A stretch of 64,000 nucleotides of DNA, taken from Pseudarthrobacter sp. fls2-241-R2A-127 (lineage in GTDB: Bacteria; Actinomycetota; Actinomycetes; Actinomycetales; Micrococcaceae). The position numbers and the translations under genes are program-made. Of this stretch, positions 8,628-17,754 are shown in pieces. Position 1 is the stretch's first letter; each line of letters starts with the position of its first letter. The stretch covers positions 1 through 64,000 of the forward strand of contig NZ_JARVSF010000008.1 of assembly GCF_030209355.1 (NCBI RefSeq). Reading direction: 5' to 3'. The notes below the pieces were generated by a model. That model did not search any database and was not told where the DNA came from. It saw only the letters and a list, made by a program, of their open reading frames with translations.

Positions 8628-9209
8628 ATGAACGATCCACGGGCCAGGATTCTCCCCCTCCTCCGTCAAGGTGAACAGTTGCTGTGGGCAGGCAGGCCGG
8701 ACCCGAGCGTCCGCTTCACCGGGGCCGACGCGTTCCTGGTGCCGTTCAGCATTCTCTGGGGTGGCTTCGCAGTTTTCTGGGAGCTCGCGGCGATCTCCCA
8801 AGTGAAGCAGCCAATTTTTGTGCTCTGGGGCATTCCGTTCGTCCTGGTGGGACTGTATTTCATCTTTGGCCGGTTCATCTTCAAGAGGCGGCGCAAGCTT
8901 GCCACGGTGTATGCGCTCACCAACCGCCGGGCAATCGTCTGCACGGGTGACAGGTCTGTTTCGGATTCTCCGGTGGGCGGCTTGCCCACCAAGGTTGACC
9001 GGTCCAGGGATGGACGGCACGTCAGCGTGACTTTCGGTGGCGCAGGACTGTCGGCGCTGTTTGGCATGTACCAGAACACAGGACTGGATTTCTTCGGTCT
9101 CGGTTTGGGGCAGACAGTGGCCTTCTACGATGTGGACGACGGCGACGGCCTCCTCACAGCGCTCGATCAGGCCCAAACCGGGGCCGGCCCATCCGGGCCG
9201 GCGACCTGA
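8628..9209 (+). CDS. Membrane protein with a bacterial PH-like region
   Basis: 193 residues. It starts with a short amphipathic stretch (LLRQGEQLLWAGRPDPSVRF) typical of bacterial PH/YdbT-like membrane proteins, followed by two membrane helices (about residues 36-55 and 62-80) and a soluble domain with the usual YALTNRRAIV element. Family members are membrane-associated proteins of unknown role. The tail is Gly/Pro-rich. No operon partner is visible. Confidence 0.6.
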   Translation: MNDPRARILPLLRQGEQLLWAGRPDPSVRFTGADAFLVPFSILWGGFAVFWELAAISQVKQPIFVLWGIPFVLVGLYFIFGRFIFKRRRKLATVYALTNRRAIVCTGDRSVSDSPVGGLPTKVDRSRDGRHVSVTFGGAGLSALFGMYQNTGLDFFGLGLGQTVAFYDVDDGDGLLTALDQAQTGAGPSGPAT

Positions 9210-9247
9210 GGCCCCCGGCGCCCGGCGCACGGCGCGGTACCGCACCC

Positions 9248-10432
9248 TCAGCGCAGGCGGGCGACAGCCTCTGAAATCGCCGTGAGCCGCCTGGTCGAAG
9301 CAAGGCCCAAATGATAGACGTGCAGCTCGTCGGCTCCGGCCGCGTGCAGCGCGCCCCACTCGCCGGCCAGGACGCCGCCGTCGGACGTCTTGGGCGGCAG
9401 CGCCAAAACGTACGCACCCACGCGCACACCGTCCGCGGAGATGGCTTGGACCGTCCGCGCACCGTCGCCCGGGCTGCCCCAGCAAGGCACGACGGCGGTC
9501 ACGCCACCAAGCGTCCTCCCCAGCCGGCTCCTGCGCAGCGCCTCCACCGGAAGGAATGGTCCCGTATTCCAGGGATCCGGCGACGCATGCAAGGAGATGC
9601 GGGGACTGGACCCGGAGGCTTCGACGGCTGCCAGGCACTGATCCAGCAGCGCCGCGGACGCGTCCCACCGGACCTCCAGTAATGGAAGGAAATCCTGCGC
9701 GTTGGCCGCTGTGGCCACCGTAAGTTCGGGATCCTCTGCTTCCATGATCGCGGCGCGCACCCGGTCCTGCTGTGCGCTGGCCGGCAGGCCGCGCAGCTCG
9801 TAGGAAGCCTTGCATGCCCCGCAGAAACACAGCGACAACAGCGCCTGCACCCACGGTGAGTACTCCGCACCCTCAGTCTTTTCGTGCCTGTTCTGGTGGC
9901 TGAATCCCAGCGGGCCCACAGCCTCCAGAATGAGGCCGTCAGGTTGCCCCTGGGCCAGGACCTGGGCCACGATCCTGGCGGCGTAAGCGCGGACCGCGGG
10001 GTGCGAGGGGCACAACGCGTAGCTGTAGACCTCACCGAGTGCGTTGCGCACGCACATGCCGGGGTTGTTTCCCCCGGCTGCGCTTGAGTGGGTGAGGACC
10101 GTCCATGCGTCCACGGCGATGTTGGCAGCCCGGAGGGCCGATGCGGCCTCACCGAACGAGTTGTCCGTCCCTGTCCAGTTCCTGGCACTGCCGGGGACCA
10201 GGGGCCCGCCGGCGAAAGCGTCAGCGGCGGGAACGTAGAGTGCGGCCGAATGGGCATCCACCACACGGCGGCCGGGGTGCCGCGGCGTGCCCGCCCGCAC
10301 CGAATGGTAGGCCGCCGCAAGCGCCACGCGGTCAACTCCGCTGTCCTTGATCCACTCAACGGCCGCGGGGCCACCCAGTACGTCCCAAGGATAAAGGTAG
10401 CCGGTGACCTGCGGCGCCTGCGTGCCTACCAC
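9248..10432 (-). CDS. TIM-barrel-like protein of the glucarate operon, function unknown
   Basis: 394 residues, no signal peptide, so cytoplasmic. Its start overlaps the end of glucarate dehydratase by seven bases, implying translational coupling. Phrases such as GYLYPWDVLGGPAAVEWIKD, YALCPSHPAVRAYAARIV and PDGLILEAVGPLGF look like (beta/alpha)8 glycosidase-type proteins, and a CFCGACKASY segment offers four thiol-type ligands for a metal. The setting suggests work on a uronic-acid-containing substrate, for example a hydrolase releasing uronate. No catalytic pair can be assigned by eye, so the activity is left open. Confidence 0.65.
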   Translation of the reverse strand: MVGTQAPQVTGYLYPWDVLGGPAAVEWIKDSGVDRVALAAAYHSVRAGTPRHPGRRVVDAHSAALYVPAADAFAGGPLVPGSARNWTGTDNSFGEAASALRAANIAVDAWTVLTHSSAAGGNNPGMCVRNALGEVYSYALCPSHPAVRAYAARIVAQVLAQGQPDGLILEAVGPLGFSHQNRHEKTEGAEYSPWVQALLSLCFCGACKASYELRGLPASAQQDRVRAAIMEAEDPELTVATAANAQDFLPLLEVRWDASAALLDQCLAAVEASGSSPRISLHASPDPWNTGPFLPVEALRRSRLGRTLGGVTAVVPCWGSPGDGARTVQAISADGVRVGAYVLALPPKTSDGGVLAGEWGALHAAGADELHVYHLGLASTRRLTAISEAVARLR

Positions 10433-11715
10433 CGGGGGAGGTCCGCCGTGAACTCAGGAACGAAGCGCTGCATGTAGCCGGTGTCATCCCGGGCCGTCAT
10501 GCGGGCGTCCAAGTACTGCTGGTGCAGTTCGGCCAGCTTGATCCGGTCCAGTTCCACGCCCAATCCGGTACCGGTGGGAACACGGACGCTTCCGTCCACG
10601 AAGCGCAGGACGCCGGGCTTGACCACATCGTTGTGCCCGTTCCAGGGATAGTGGGTGTCGCAGGCGTAGGTCAGGGCCGGGGTAGCCGCTGCCACGTGCA
10701 CCATGGCGGCGAGGCTGATGCCCAGGTGGGAGTTGGAATGCATGGACAATCCTATTCCGAAGGTCTCGCAAATGGCCCCGAGCTCCCGGGTGTGGCGCAG
10801 GCCGCCCCAATAGTGGTGGTCGCCCAGGATGACCTGGACGGAGTCCAGTTCGACGCTGCGCTTGATGTGCTCGAAGGCAACAACGCACATGTTCGTGGCC
10901 AGGGGCATGCTGGCTGCCGCGGCCACCTGCCCCATCCCCTCAAGTCCCGGCGTCGGATCCTCAAGGTACTCCAGCAGGCCTTCGGTTTCCCGGGCAACCC
11001 ACTGGGATGTTTCCACCGTCCATGCAGTATTCGGGTCGAGCCGCAGCGGCATGTCAGGGAATGCCTCGCGCAGCGCCCTGATGGCTTCGATTTCCTGCGA
11101 CGGCGGGAAGACTCCGCCCTTGAGTTTGATGGACTTGAACCCGTAATCGGCGATCATCTTTTGTGCCTGCCGGACAATGCCTGCAGGGTCCAGTGCCTCG
11201 CCCCACTCGTCGCCGATGGCTGGTTTGCCATCCATGGCCGGATGTTCGGCCCATTTGTAGAACAGGTAGGCGCTGAAGGGAACCTCGTTGCGGACGGTGC
11301 CGCCCAGCAGTTCGCTGACAGTCCGGCCTGTGGCGTGTCCCTGGATGTCCAGCGCGGCGACCTCGAAGGCGGAGAAGACGGCGGCGCGTTCGAACGCCGA
11401 GAGGGACGGGTCCAGGGCCTGGTTGATCAGCTGTTCCATCCGGGTGGTCTCGAAGACATTGACGCCCTTGATGGCGTTGGCCCCGACCGCCAGGTTGTCC
11501 AGCCGGCTGCGGCCGCCGGCGCATTCGCCCAGTCCCAGCAGGCCGTTGGCTGTCCGGACCTCGATGACCACCCGGTGGACCAGGGGTTCGTGCACCCCGA
11601 CGGCGTTCAGCAGCGGCGGGTCAGGGAAGGCGATGGGGGTGATGGTGATGTCCGTGATGATCAGGTCCGCCGCGGTGGGCGTGGACGCGGCCTGGACCGT
11701 GGTGCTGGTTTTCAT
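10426..11715 (-). CDS. gudD: Glucarate dehydratase (enolase superfamily)
   Basis: 429 residues, the usual length. It dehydrates D-glucarate (or the idarate epimer) to 5-keto-4-deoxyglucarate. The superfamily machinery is visible: KxK base motif IKLKGG (K197, K199), metal ligands in RLDPN (D227) and YLEDP (E252), and the second-base region GLSMHSNSHLGIS with H326/H330. It is the fourth gene after a sugar ABC importer on the same strand and faces a uronate dehydrogenase, which makes glucaric/galactaric acid precursors. The assignment to glucarate rather than galactarate follows the GlucD-like opening and MHSNSHLGIS. Confidence 0.9.
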   Translation of the reverse strand: MKTSTTVQAASTPTAADLIITDITITPIAFPDPPLLNAVGVHEPLVHRVVIEVRTANGLLGLGECAGGRSRLDNLAVGANAIKGVNVFETTRMEQLINQALDPSLSAFERAAVFSAFEVAALDIQGHATGRTVSELLGGTVRNEVPFSAYLFYKWAEHPAMDGKPAIGDEWGEALDPAGIVRQAQKMIADYGFKSIKLKGGVFPPSQEIEAIRALREAFPDMPLRLDPNTAWTVETSQWVARETEGLLEYLEDPTPGLEGMGQVAAAASMPLATNMCVVAFEHIKRSVELDSVQVILGDHHYWGGLRHTRELGAICETFGIGLSMHSNSHLGISLAAMVHVAAATPALTYACDTHYPWNGHNDVVKPGVLRFVDGSVRVPTGTGLGVELDRIKLAELHQQYLDARMTARDDTGYMQRFVPEFTADLPRW

Positions 11716-11758
11716 TGAACTTCTTTCGTGGAATGGGCGGGGGAGTGAGCGGTTCGCC

Positions 11759-12670
11759 CTATCCCTTGGTGGCGCCCGAGGTGATGCCGCGGATCATGGA
11801 GCGTTGCAGGAAGAGGTAGACCAGGAGGCTTGGAATCATGGCCATCAAGGCGCCCGCCAGCAGCACTCCGGGTCCCACCGTGGTGTCATTGCGGAGCACC
11901 GAGAGGGCGACGGTCAGGGTGTAGTTGCTGGGGTCGTTGGCGGCGATCAGGGGCAGCAGGTACTGGTCCCACACCATCATGAAGCCGAAGATTCCGATCA
12001 CGCCGAGGGCGGGTTTGCAGAGGGGGAGGATGATGGTGAACAGCATCCGGAATTCGCCCACCCCGTCCAGCCGGGCGGCCTCTTCGATCTCGCCCGGGAT
12101 CTCCTTCATGAATTCACTCATGATGAAGATGGAGAAACCCCAGATGCCCACCGGGAGGATGACGGCCAGGACGGAGCCGCGCAGGCTGATGCCCAGCAGC
12201 GGCAAGTCTCCCAGGACCAGGGACAGCGGAATGCCGATGATCTCTTCCGGCAGCATCATGGTCAACAGGACCAGCAGCAGCACCAGTGCCTGTCCCCGGA
12301 ACTTCTTCCGGCTCAGGCTGTAGGCGGCGAAGACGGAAACTGTCATCTGCAGCAGGAGTCCGCCGCCGGCCACCACCAGGGAGTTCAGCAGGTACCCCCA
12401 CAGCCCTTGCTGCGTGGCGGCTTCAAAGTTCCGCAACGTGAAGCTCTTGGGCAGCAGTGATATGTCCGTGGGGCTGGAATTCCGGTCAAAGGCTCCGGAA
12501 ATGATGGCTACGAAGGGGAGCGCAAAGATACAAAAGACGAGCACGCAGAGCAGGATGCGGAGGACCATGTTCGGTCCCAGCCGGGGAGACCAGCCAAGGG
12601 CGGTGTCGAACCGGGCGCCCGCGGACGGTTTGGCTGCGCGCGCTTTGGGGCGGGAAATGGTTTGCGTCAT
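11759..12670 (-). CDS. Carbohydrate ABC transporter permease (MalG/UgpE type)
   Basis: 303 residues, six membrane helices and the EAA loop (EEAARLDGVGEFRMLFTIIL) that contacts the ATPase. It overlaps the upstream permease by four bases. This is the second inner-membrane subunit of a family 1 sugar importer. No dedicated ATPase gene is present, as is common in actinobacteria where one MsiK-like ATPase serves several importers. Context suggests a uronate, aldarate or uronide-containing oligosaccharide as cargo. Confidence 0.9.
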   Translation of the reverse strand: MTQTISRPKARAAKPSAGARFDTALGWSPRLGPNMVLRILLCVLVFCIFALPFVAIISGAFDRNSSPTDISLLPKSFTLRNFEAATQQGLWGYLLNSLVVAGGGLLLQMTVSVFAAYSLSRKKFRGQALVLLLVLLTMMLPEEIIGIPLSLVLGDLPLLGISLRGSVLAVILPVGIWGFSIFIMSEFMKEIPGEIEEAARLDGVGEFRMLFTIILPLCKPALGVIGIFGFMMVWDQYLLPLIAANDPSNYTLTVALSVLRNDTTVGPGVLLAGALMAMIPSLLVYLFLQRSMIRGITSGATKG

Positions 12671-13617
12671 CGTGCTGCCTTCCTTTTGCCAAGAAGCTGC
12701 GTTCCTACGGTGAGCAGCAGGGTGACCACCAGCAGGAGGACGGCCGCTGCCGACGCCACGCCGATGTCATTGCGCTGGAATCCGAGTGAGTACATGCGCG
12801 TCATCCAGACTTCGGTGGACCCGGCGGGGCCGCCGCCGGTGAGCACGTAGACCTCGGTGAAGCTGCGAAGGCTTCGGATGGCGGCAAGGGTCAGGACAAT
12901 AACCAGCGACGGGCGCAGGGCGGGCAGGGTGATGTACCGCAGCCGCTGCCAGATGCTGGCGCCGTCCACTCCGGCGGATTCGTAAAGCGAACGGTCCACG
13001 CCGGTGAGGCCGGCCAGGATGATCACCATGTTGTAGGGCGCACCGCTCCAGATACCGACGACGGCGATGGACCACAGTGCCGTGTCCGTGCCGTTGAGGA
13101 ACTGCATGGGACCGAGTCCCAGCCAGCCCAGGATGCTGTTCAGCGGTCCGTCAGCGGTGGGAAAGTACAGGATCCGCCAGATTTCGCCTACGACGGCCAG
13201 GGCCGTGACGACGGGAAGGAAGATGGTGGTGCGAAGGATCCACAACGACCGGGCCTGCCCTTCCAGAAGCAGGGCCAAGGCAAACCCGACCACCAGTGCG
13301 CCCAGTGTCTGGGTCACGCCGAGGACCACGGTGTGGCCCAGGGCTTCCATGAACCGGGAATCTGTCAGCACGCTGACGTAGTTGTCCAGGCCGACAAACA
13401 CGTCGCCCAGGAACGGCTGGACCTTGAAGAAGCTCAGCCGGATGCCCTCGACCATGGGGATGAACTTGAAGTAGAGGCCCAGGACGGCCGCCGGCACCAG
13501 GAAGAGCCAGATGGCCAGGAGTTGCTTGCTGTTGCGGAGCTTCCTGCGAGCCGGTGCCTGGCCGGTATCCGGGGCCCGGGTCAGCGACCGTGCTGGTTTG
13601 GTTGGGGCAGTGGTCAT
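12667..13617 (-). CDS. Carbohydrate ABC transporter permease (MalF/UgpA type)
   Basis: 316 residues. A cytoplasmic basic N-terminus precedes six membrane helices, and the EAA loop YESAGVDGASIWQRLRYITL lies about two thirds along. Four-base overlaps with both the binding-protein gene and the second permease show a tight operon. It is the partner subunit of the importer and no feature is missing. Confidence 0.9.
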   Translation of the reverse strand: MTTAPTKPARSLTRAPDTGQAPARRKLRNSKQLLAIWLFLVPAAVLGLYFKFIPMVEGIRLSFFKVQPFLGDVFVGLDNYVSVLTDSRFMEALGHTVVLGVTQTLGALVVGFALALLLEGQARSLWILRTTIFLPVVTALAVVGEIWRILYFPTADGPLNSILGWLGLGPMQFLNGTDTALWSIAVVGIWSGAPYNMVIILAGLTGVDRSLYESAGVDGASIWQRLRYITLPALRPSLVIVLTLAAIRSLRSFTEVYVLTGGGPAGSTEVWMTRMYSLGFQRNDIGVASAAAVLLLVVTLLLTVGTQLLGKRKAAR

Positions 13618-14939
13618 GACTTCGCGTTCTGGCTTGTCAGTTCGTTGTTGATGGCGGTGTCAAGGTCCTTGAGTCCGGAGGCAACATTGTCTGCAGCGCA
13701 ATCGGAGGCGATCTTGTTCAGCGCTTCAGCGGCGGCCTGCTTGATCGGGACGAAGTTGATGGCGGACGGGAACGACTTCGATGAGTTCTTCAACGCATCC
13801 TGGACCACGGTCCAGCGCGGATCGTTGTAGACGGCGGCGGCGTCGACGCCGGAGTTCACCGGAACCCGGACGATCGGCTGCTTGCCGGCGGTCATGCCGG
13901 CCTTCTGCCCGTCGGGTGAAACGAGGAAGTCGATGACCTGCTTGGTCTGGTCCTTCTTGCCATTGGTGGCAGTGACGTAGATGTTTTCACCTTCCGCCAG
14001 GACGGTGTTGTCCTTGCTGCCCTTCGGGGTTTCGATGACCTCGTACTTGTCCTTGCCGAGCGAAGCATCGAACGACGAGAAGTTATAGGGACCGGTCAGG
14101 ATGATGCCCGTTTTACCGGTCTGGAAGAAGGGGGTTGCGGCGCTCGTGGCAGCCGTGAGGGCACCCGGCTGGGTATTGCCCGGGGTGCAGAACTGCTGCT
14201 TGATCCAGGTGACTCCCGCCTGCGCTCCGGATGCGGAGGCGGAATACTTCCCGTTGCCGTCGTCCTTAAGGTAGGCCCCGCCGTCCTGCCAGAGGTAGGA
14301 GGAGGCCCACCAACCGAAGTAGCCGCGCTCCGTGGATCCGGGAACAGTCATGCCATAGGTGTCGGCCTGGCCGTTGCCGTCCGGATCCTGCGTGGCAAAA
14401 GCAGCAGCCAGCTTCGCCAAGTCCTCCTGCGTCTTGGGAACGGGCAGGCCAAGCTTTTCGCGCCAGTCCTTGCGGATCAGGGTCACCATGGTCTGGCGGG
14501 AGAACGGAACGCCGTAGGTGGATCCGTCCAGGCCCTGGGTTTCCTTCCACAGGGAATCAGGGATCGCGTCGTTGCCCGCGACGGACGACTTATCGATTTT
14601 CTGCAGGTAGCCCTGCGATGTGTAATTGCCCAGGGCCGCGGAGTCGTTAATGACGATGTCCGGCAGTTTCTTGGACGCCGCGCGGGTTTGGAGCTGCTGG
14701 TCCAGGTCCGGGACGCCCTGGAAGTTGACCTGCACACCCGTCTTGGCTGTGAACTCCTTGAACAGTGCGGAGTAGGTGGTGGCGGCATCGGTGCCCGCAC
14801 GAGCCCACACCTCGATGGGTTGTCCATCATCCTTCGCCGCCGGTGCCGAGGATCCGCTGCCACAGCCGGTCAGCAAGGCAGCCGAAGCGAGGGACAGCGC
14901 CAGCGCGGCCCGGGAGCGGGACTTCAACTTCGAATCCAC
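13614..14939 (-). CDS. Extracellular solute-binding lipoprotein (family 1)
   Basis: 441 residues from a GTG start with AAGGAG upstream. Lipoprotein signal: SRAALALSLASAALLTGCGS with the lipobox Cys near residue 26. The mature part is a periplasmic-binding-protein fold for sugars (EVWARAGTDAATTYSALFKE at the start, later GTYGVPFSRQTMVTL-like hinge regions). It captures the substrate for the two permeases downstream. First gene of the catabolic operon; its promoter lies in the 100-bp divergent region shared with the uronate dehydrogenase gene. Confidence 0.9.
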   Translation of the reverse strand: MDSKLKSRSRAALALSLASAALLTGCGSGSSAPAAKDDGQPIEVWARAGTDAATTYSALFKEFTAKTGVQVNFQGVPDLDQQLQTRAASKKLPDIVINDSAALGNYTSQGYLQKIDKSSVAGNDAIPDSLWKETQGLDGSTYGVPFSRQTMVTLIRKDWREKLGLPVPKTQEDLAKLAAAFATQDPDGNGQADTYGMTVPGSTERGYFGWWASSYLWQDGGAYLKDDGNGKYSASASGAQAGVTWIKQQFCTPGNTQPGALTAATSAATPFFQTGKTGIILTGPYNFSSFDASLGKDKYEVIETPKGSKDNTVLAEGENIYVTATNGKKDQTKQVIDFLVSPDGQKAGMTAGKQPIVRVPVNSGVDAAAVYNDPRWTVVQDALKNSSKSFPSAINFVPIKQAAAEALNKIASDCAADNVASGLKDLDTAINNELTSQNAKS

Positions 14940-14971
14940 TCTGATTCTCCTTTTTACATATATAAATAACT

Positions 14972-15015
14972 GTTACCATGTGAAACGTACTTCATGAGAG
15001 TATGATCATGGTCAC
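14972..15015. promoter_or_regulatory. Candidate IclR-type operator in the divergent region
   Basis: GTTACCATG (14972-14980) and CATGGTCAC (15007-15015) form an inverted repeat with 8 of 9 bases matching, placed between the importer operon and the uronate dehydrogenase gene. The region is AT-rich compared with its surroundings (tacatatataaataac just before). An IclR-family regulator is encoded two genes away. Operator function is inferred. Confidence 0.35.
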
Positions 15016-15039
15016 AGGCTGTCAACCACTGGAGGAAAC

Positions 15040-15873
15040 TTGGCCGCAACATCAACTCCCCCCACTGTTGCCGTCACGGGGGGTGCCGGAATGATGGCCA
15101 CGCTGCTGCGGCCCTACCTGGCCGACGCCGGCTACGCTGTCCGTCTGCTGGACCTGGTGGAGGCCCCCCAGCCCCGCGCGCATGAGACGGTATACGTGGG
15201 ATCGGTGACGGACCCCGACTTCATGAACGCGGCCCTGGCAGGCGTTACCGGGGTTGTGCACTGGGGCGGCCTGCACCGCGAGAAGACCTGGGAGGAGCTT
15301 GTGTCCACCAACATCACGGGCACCCAGGTGACGCTTGAAGCGGCCCGCCGCAACGGCGTCGAACGCGTCCTCCTGGCCAGCTCCACGCATGCTGTGGGCT
15401 TCCATCCGACGCACGCGGCTGCGGGCAATACTGTCCTGGCGCCGCGACCGGACACCTATTACGGCGTCAGCAAAGCCGCCGTAGAGGCGCTGGGCAGCCT
15501 GTATGCAGACAAGTTCGGCATGAAGGTGGTCAGTGCGCGGATCGGGACCGGAGGTGAACGGCCGGGTAACGTGCGGACGCTCGGTTCGTGGCTCTCCCCG
15601 GCCGATTCCTTCCGCCTGGTCGAGGCGGCCCTCAGCGATGCGGGTGCCCCGGGGCACCATGTCGTGTGGGCGGTATCTGACAACACCCGCGGGTGGGCGA
15701 ACCTGGAAGCCGGCCGTGCCATCGGATTTAAGCCCCGGGACAACGCGGAGGTATTCGCCGGTGACGTTGACACCGCGACTCCCGACAATTGGGCGGCACT
15801 CCTTGGCGGCGCCTGGGCCGGCAGTGACCATAAGCTGGGAATAGACAACTACCCGCACCTGGCTGCCAAGTGA
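15040..15873 (+). CDS. udh: Uronate dehydrogenase (NAD-dependent)
   Basis: 277 residues from a TTG start with GGAGG four bases before it. An extended-SDR enzyme: nucleotide-binding VTGGAGMMA at residues 12-20 and the catalytic YxxxK motif at Y141 to K145 (YYGVSK). The family oxidises D-galacturonate or D-glucuronate to the aldarolactone, which opens to galactarate or glucarate, the substrate type of the dehydratase across the divergent promoter. Length equals that of characterised bacterial Udh proteins. Stop and IclR start overlap by four bases. Confidence 0.85.
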   Translation: MAATSTPPTVAVTGGAGMMATLLRPYLADAGYAVRLLDLVEAPQPRAHETVYVGSVTDPDFMNAALAGVTGVVHWGGLHREKTWEELVSTNITGTQVTLEAARRNGVERVLLASSTHAVGFHPTHAAAGNTVLAPRPDTYYGVSKAAVEALGSLYADKFGMKVVSARIGTGGERPGNVRTLGSWLSPADSFRLVEAALSDAGAPGHHVVWAVSDNTRGWANLEAGRAIGFKPRDNAEVFAGDVDTATPDNWAALLGGAWAGSDHKLGIDNYPHLAAK

Positions 15874-16727
15874 ACGCGCGGCATGCCGGAGCTGCGGCGA
15901 CAGGGGGAGCACAGGTGGCATCACTCGGGGTACAGGAGAGTCCGCGCGGGGAGGCGCCCGGCGGCGACGTGAAGCTGGTGAAGTCCGCCGAGCGGACCAT
16001 CGCGATCCTCGAACTGGTGGCGGCGGCCCCGCAACCGCTGACCACCGCGGAGATCTTCAAGCTGACGGGATATCCGCGCTCCAGCCTGCACTGGCTCCTG
16101 CTGACCCTGCTTGAGCTCAACTGGATCGAGCAGACACCGGAAGGCGCCTACCGGATCGGCACGCATGCACTGCTGTGTGGCACCGCCTACCTTGACCGGG
16201 ATCCTGTGATGGGACATGTCCCCGGCGTCCTCGAGAAGGTCCGCAATGCGACCACCTTCACCACCCACTACGCCCGCCTGGACCGTTCGGATGTGATCTA
16301 CCTGGCCACCCGGCAGGCAGTGGACCGCCGCCGGCTTTCTTCCCGGGTGGGCCGCAAGCTGCCGGCCCAGGTGACGGCGCTGGGAAAGGCCATTCTGTCC
16401 GAATACACCGATGAAGAGGTGCGGCAGCGGATTGGCACGGGACCTTACGCGCCGCTGACCCCCAACACCGTGGCCGACTTTGCTGCGCTGCAGGCAGAGC
16501 TGACCGAGTTCAGGAAAACCGGGCATGCAGTGGAGTGGGAACAGAACACGGTTGGCCTGTGCTGTGTCAGCGTGGTGGTCCCGTACCGAATCCCCGGCAC
16601 GGATGCCATAAGTTGCTCCATGCCGATCGAGCTTGCCACCGATGACGTCATCGCAAAAACCGTGGAGACCCTGCACGCAGCGGCTGGGGAGCTGGCCCGG
16701 ACCCTGCGCGCGGCCGGCATCCGTTAA
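15870..16727 (+). CDS. IclR-family transcriptional regulator of the uronate module
   Basis: 285 residues from GTG overlapping the udh stop. A short unstructured leader precedes the winged helix (LVKSAERTIAILELVAAAPQ, recognition region TGYPRSSLHWLLLTLLEL) and a C-terminal effector domain (TALGKAILSEYTDEEVRQRI; CVSVVVPYR with the family's Cys). Position inside the udh transcript suggests autogenous control of both divergent units. The effector is probably a uronate, an aldarate or KDG (inference). Start could be an internal GTG about 14 codons later. Confidence 0.85.
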   Translation: MNARHAGAAATGGAQVASLGVQESPRGEAPGGDVKLVKSAERTIAILELVAAAPQPLTTAEIFKLTGYPRSSLHWLLLTLLELNWIEQTPEGAYRIGTHALLCGTAYLDRDPVMGHVPGVLEKVRNATTFTTHYARLDRSDVIYLATRQAVDRRRLSSRVGRKLPAQVTALGKAILSEYTDEEVRQRIGTGPYAPLTPNTVADFAALQAELTEFRKTGHAVEWEQNTVGLCCVSVVVPYRIPGTDAISCSMPIELATDDVIAKTVETLHAAAGELARTLRAAGIR

Positions 16728-16781
16728 TGCAGCCCTGCGGCACGGCTGCTGTTTGACGGGCAGGAGGCAATGAGCCGGACG

Positions 16782-17729
16782 TTACGCTTCCCCGGCCTTG
16801 GCGTACAGGGCCAGCAGGTCGCGGCTGAACTCGTGCGGAGACGTTTCGCAGGGGCTGTGGCCACCCCGGTACACCCCAATGCGGGCCTTGATGGCCTGGG
16901 CGAACTGACGGTGCAGGCTTAGCGGCCACAGGTCATGCTCGCCGACCGCCACGAACTTGGGGAGGGATGACTCCGCCAGCTCACGCCGGACATCCGGAAC
17001 GCGCTGCATGAGGGTGTAGATGTCCCGGACCGAGGCGCGGCGGGTGAACCGGAACCGGTAGTTCACGAACCGTTGCCTGCCCCGTGGGACCCGCGCCACC
17101 CGGCCGCTGCGGATGCCCCAGATCAGCAGGGCGGCCCCTGCCCGGCCGTTCACCCAGGTGCTGAACCGGCCGATCCTGCTCACCGCCTTGAAGCTCTGCC
17201 CCGGCTCAGGGGGACAGCCCAGCAGTGTCAGGGACCGGAAGAGTCCGGGCCGCTCCACACAGGCAAGCTGGGCAATGATGCCCGCGAATGAGTACCCCAC
17301 CACATGAACAGGCGTGGCCGTTGTCTCCAGGACGGCAACGAAGTCATCCACGAACAAGCGGTAGTCATAATGGCTGCGGGGCGGAACCAGGTTCTCCGGG
17401 CCCGCTTTGGCTGACTGGTATTGGCCGGCAAGGTCGTAGGCCACAACAAAGTAGCCGGCCGCGGCGAGGTCCGGCATCATCAGGGAGAAGTCCTCCTTCG
17501 AGCCTGTGGCGCCGGGGACCAGCACGACGCACGGGTCACCCGGATCGCCCAACGCCATGGCGGCAAGCTTGCCGCTGGGTGCGTCGATGCTGAAGCGTAC
17601 TGAGCCTAATGGCGGGACTGCCCAGTCGACGTCGCCCAACGCCGCATCCAGCAGTGCGGCCGCGTCCACCCGGGCACGGCCAAGCTCTTCGGGATTGTCC
17701 CCGTGCTCGCTCCTGCCAAGCGTTGCCAT
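16782..17729 (-). CDS. Alpha/beta hydrolase
   Basis: 315 residues from the ATG at 17727-17729. Oxyanion region VLVPGATGSKEDF, nucleophile elbow GYSFAG (Ser), acid GEHDLWPL and a late His in GGHSPCETSP give the complete triad. No signal peptide. The HSP-C motif near the end recalls proline-iminopeptidase and ester hydrolase-like enzymes that act on small soluble substrates; the substrate cannot be predicted. Convergent with the IclR gene. Confidence 0.85.
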   Translation of the reverse strand: MATLGRSEHGDNPEELGRARVDAAALLDAALGDVDWAVPPLGSVRFSIDAPSGKLAAMALGDPGDPCVVLVPGATGSKEDFSLMMPDLAAAGYFVVAYDLAGQYQSAKAGPENLVPPRSHYDYRLFVDDFVAVLETTATPVHVVGYSFAGIIAQLACVERPGLFRSLTLLGCPPEPGQSFKAVSRIGRFSTWVNGRAGAALLIWGIRSGRVARVPRGRQRFVNYRFRFTRRASVRDIYTLMQRVPDVRRELAESSLPKFVAVGEHDLWPLSLHRQFAQAIKARIGVYRGGHSPCETSPHEFSRDLLALYAKAGEA

Positions 17730-17754
17730 GGTCCCAACATAGTCCTGCGAAACC

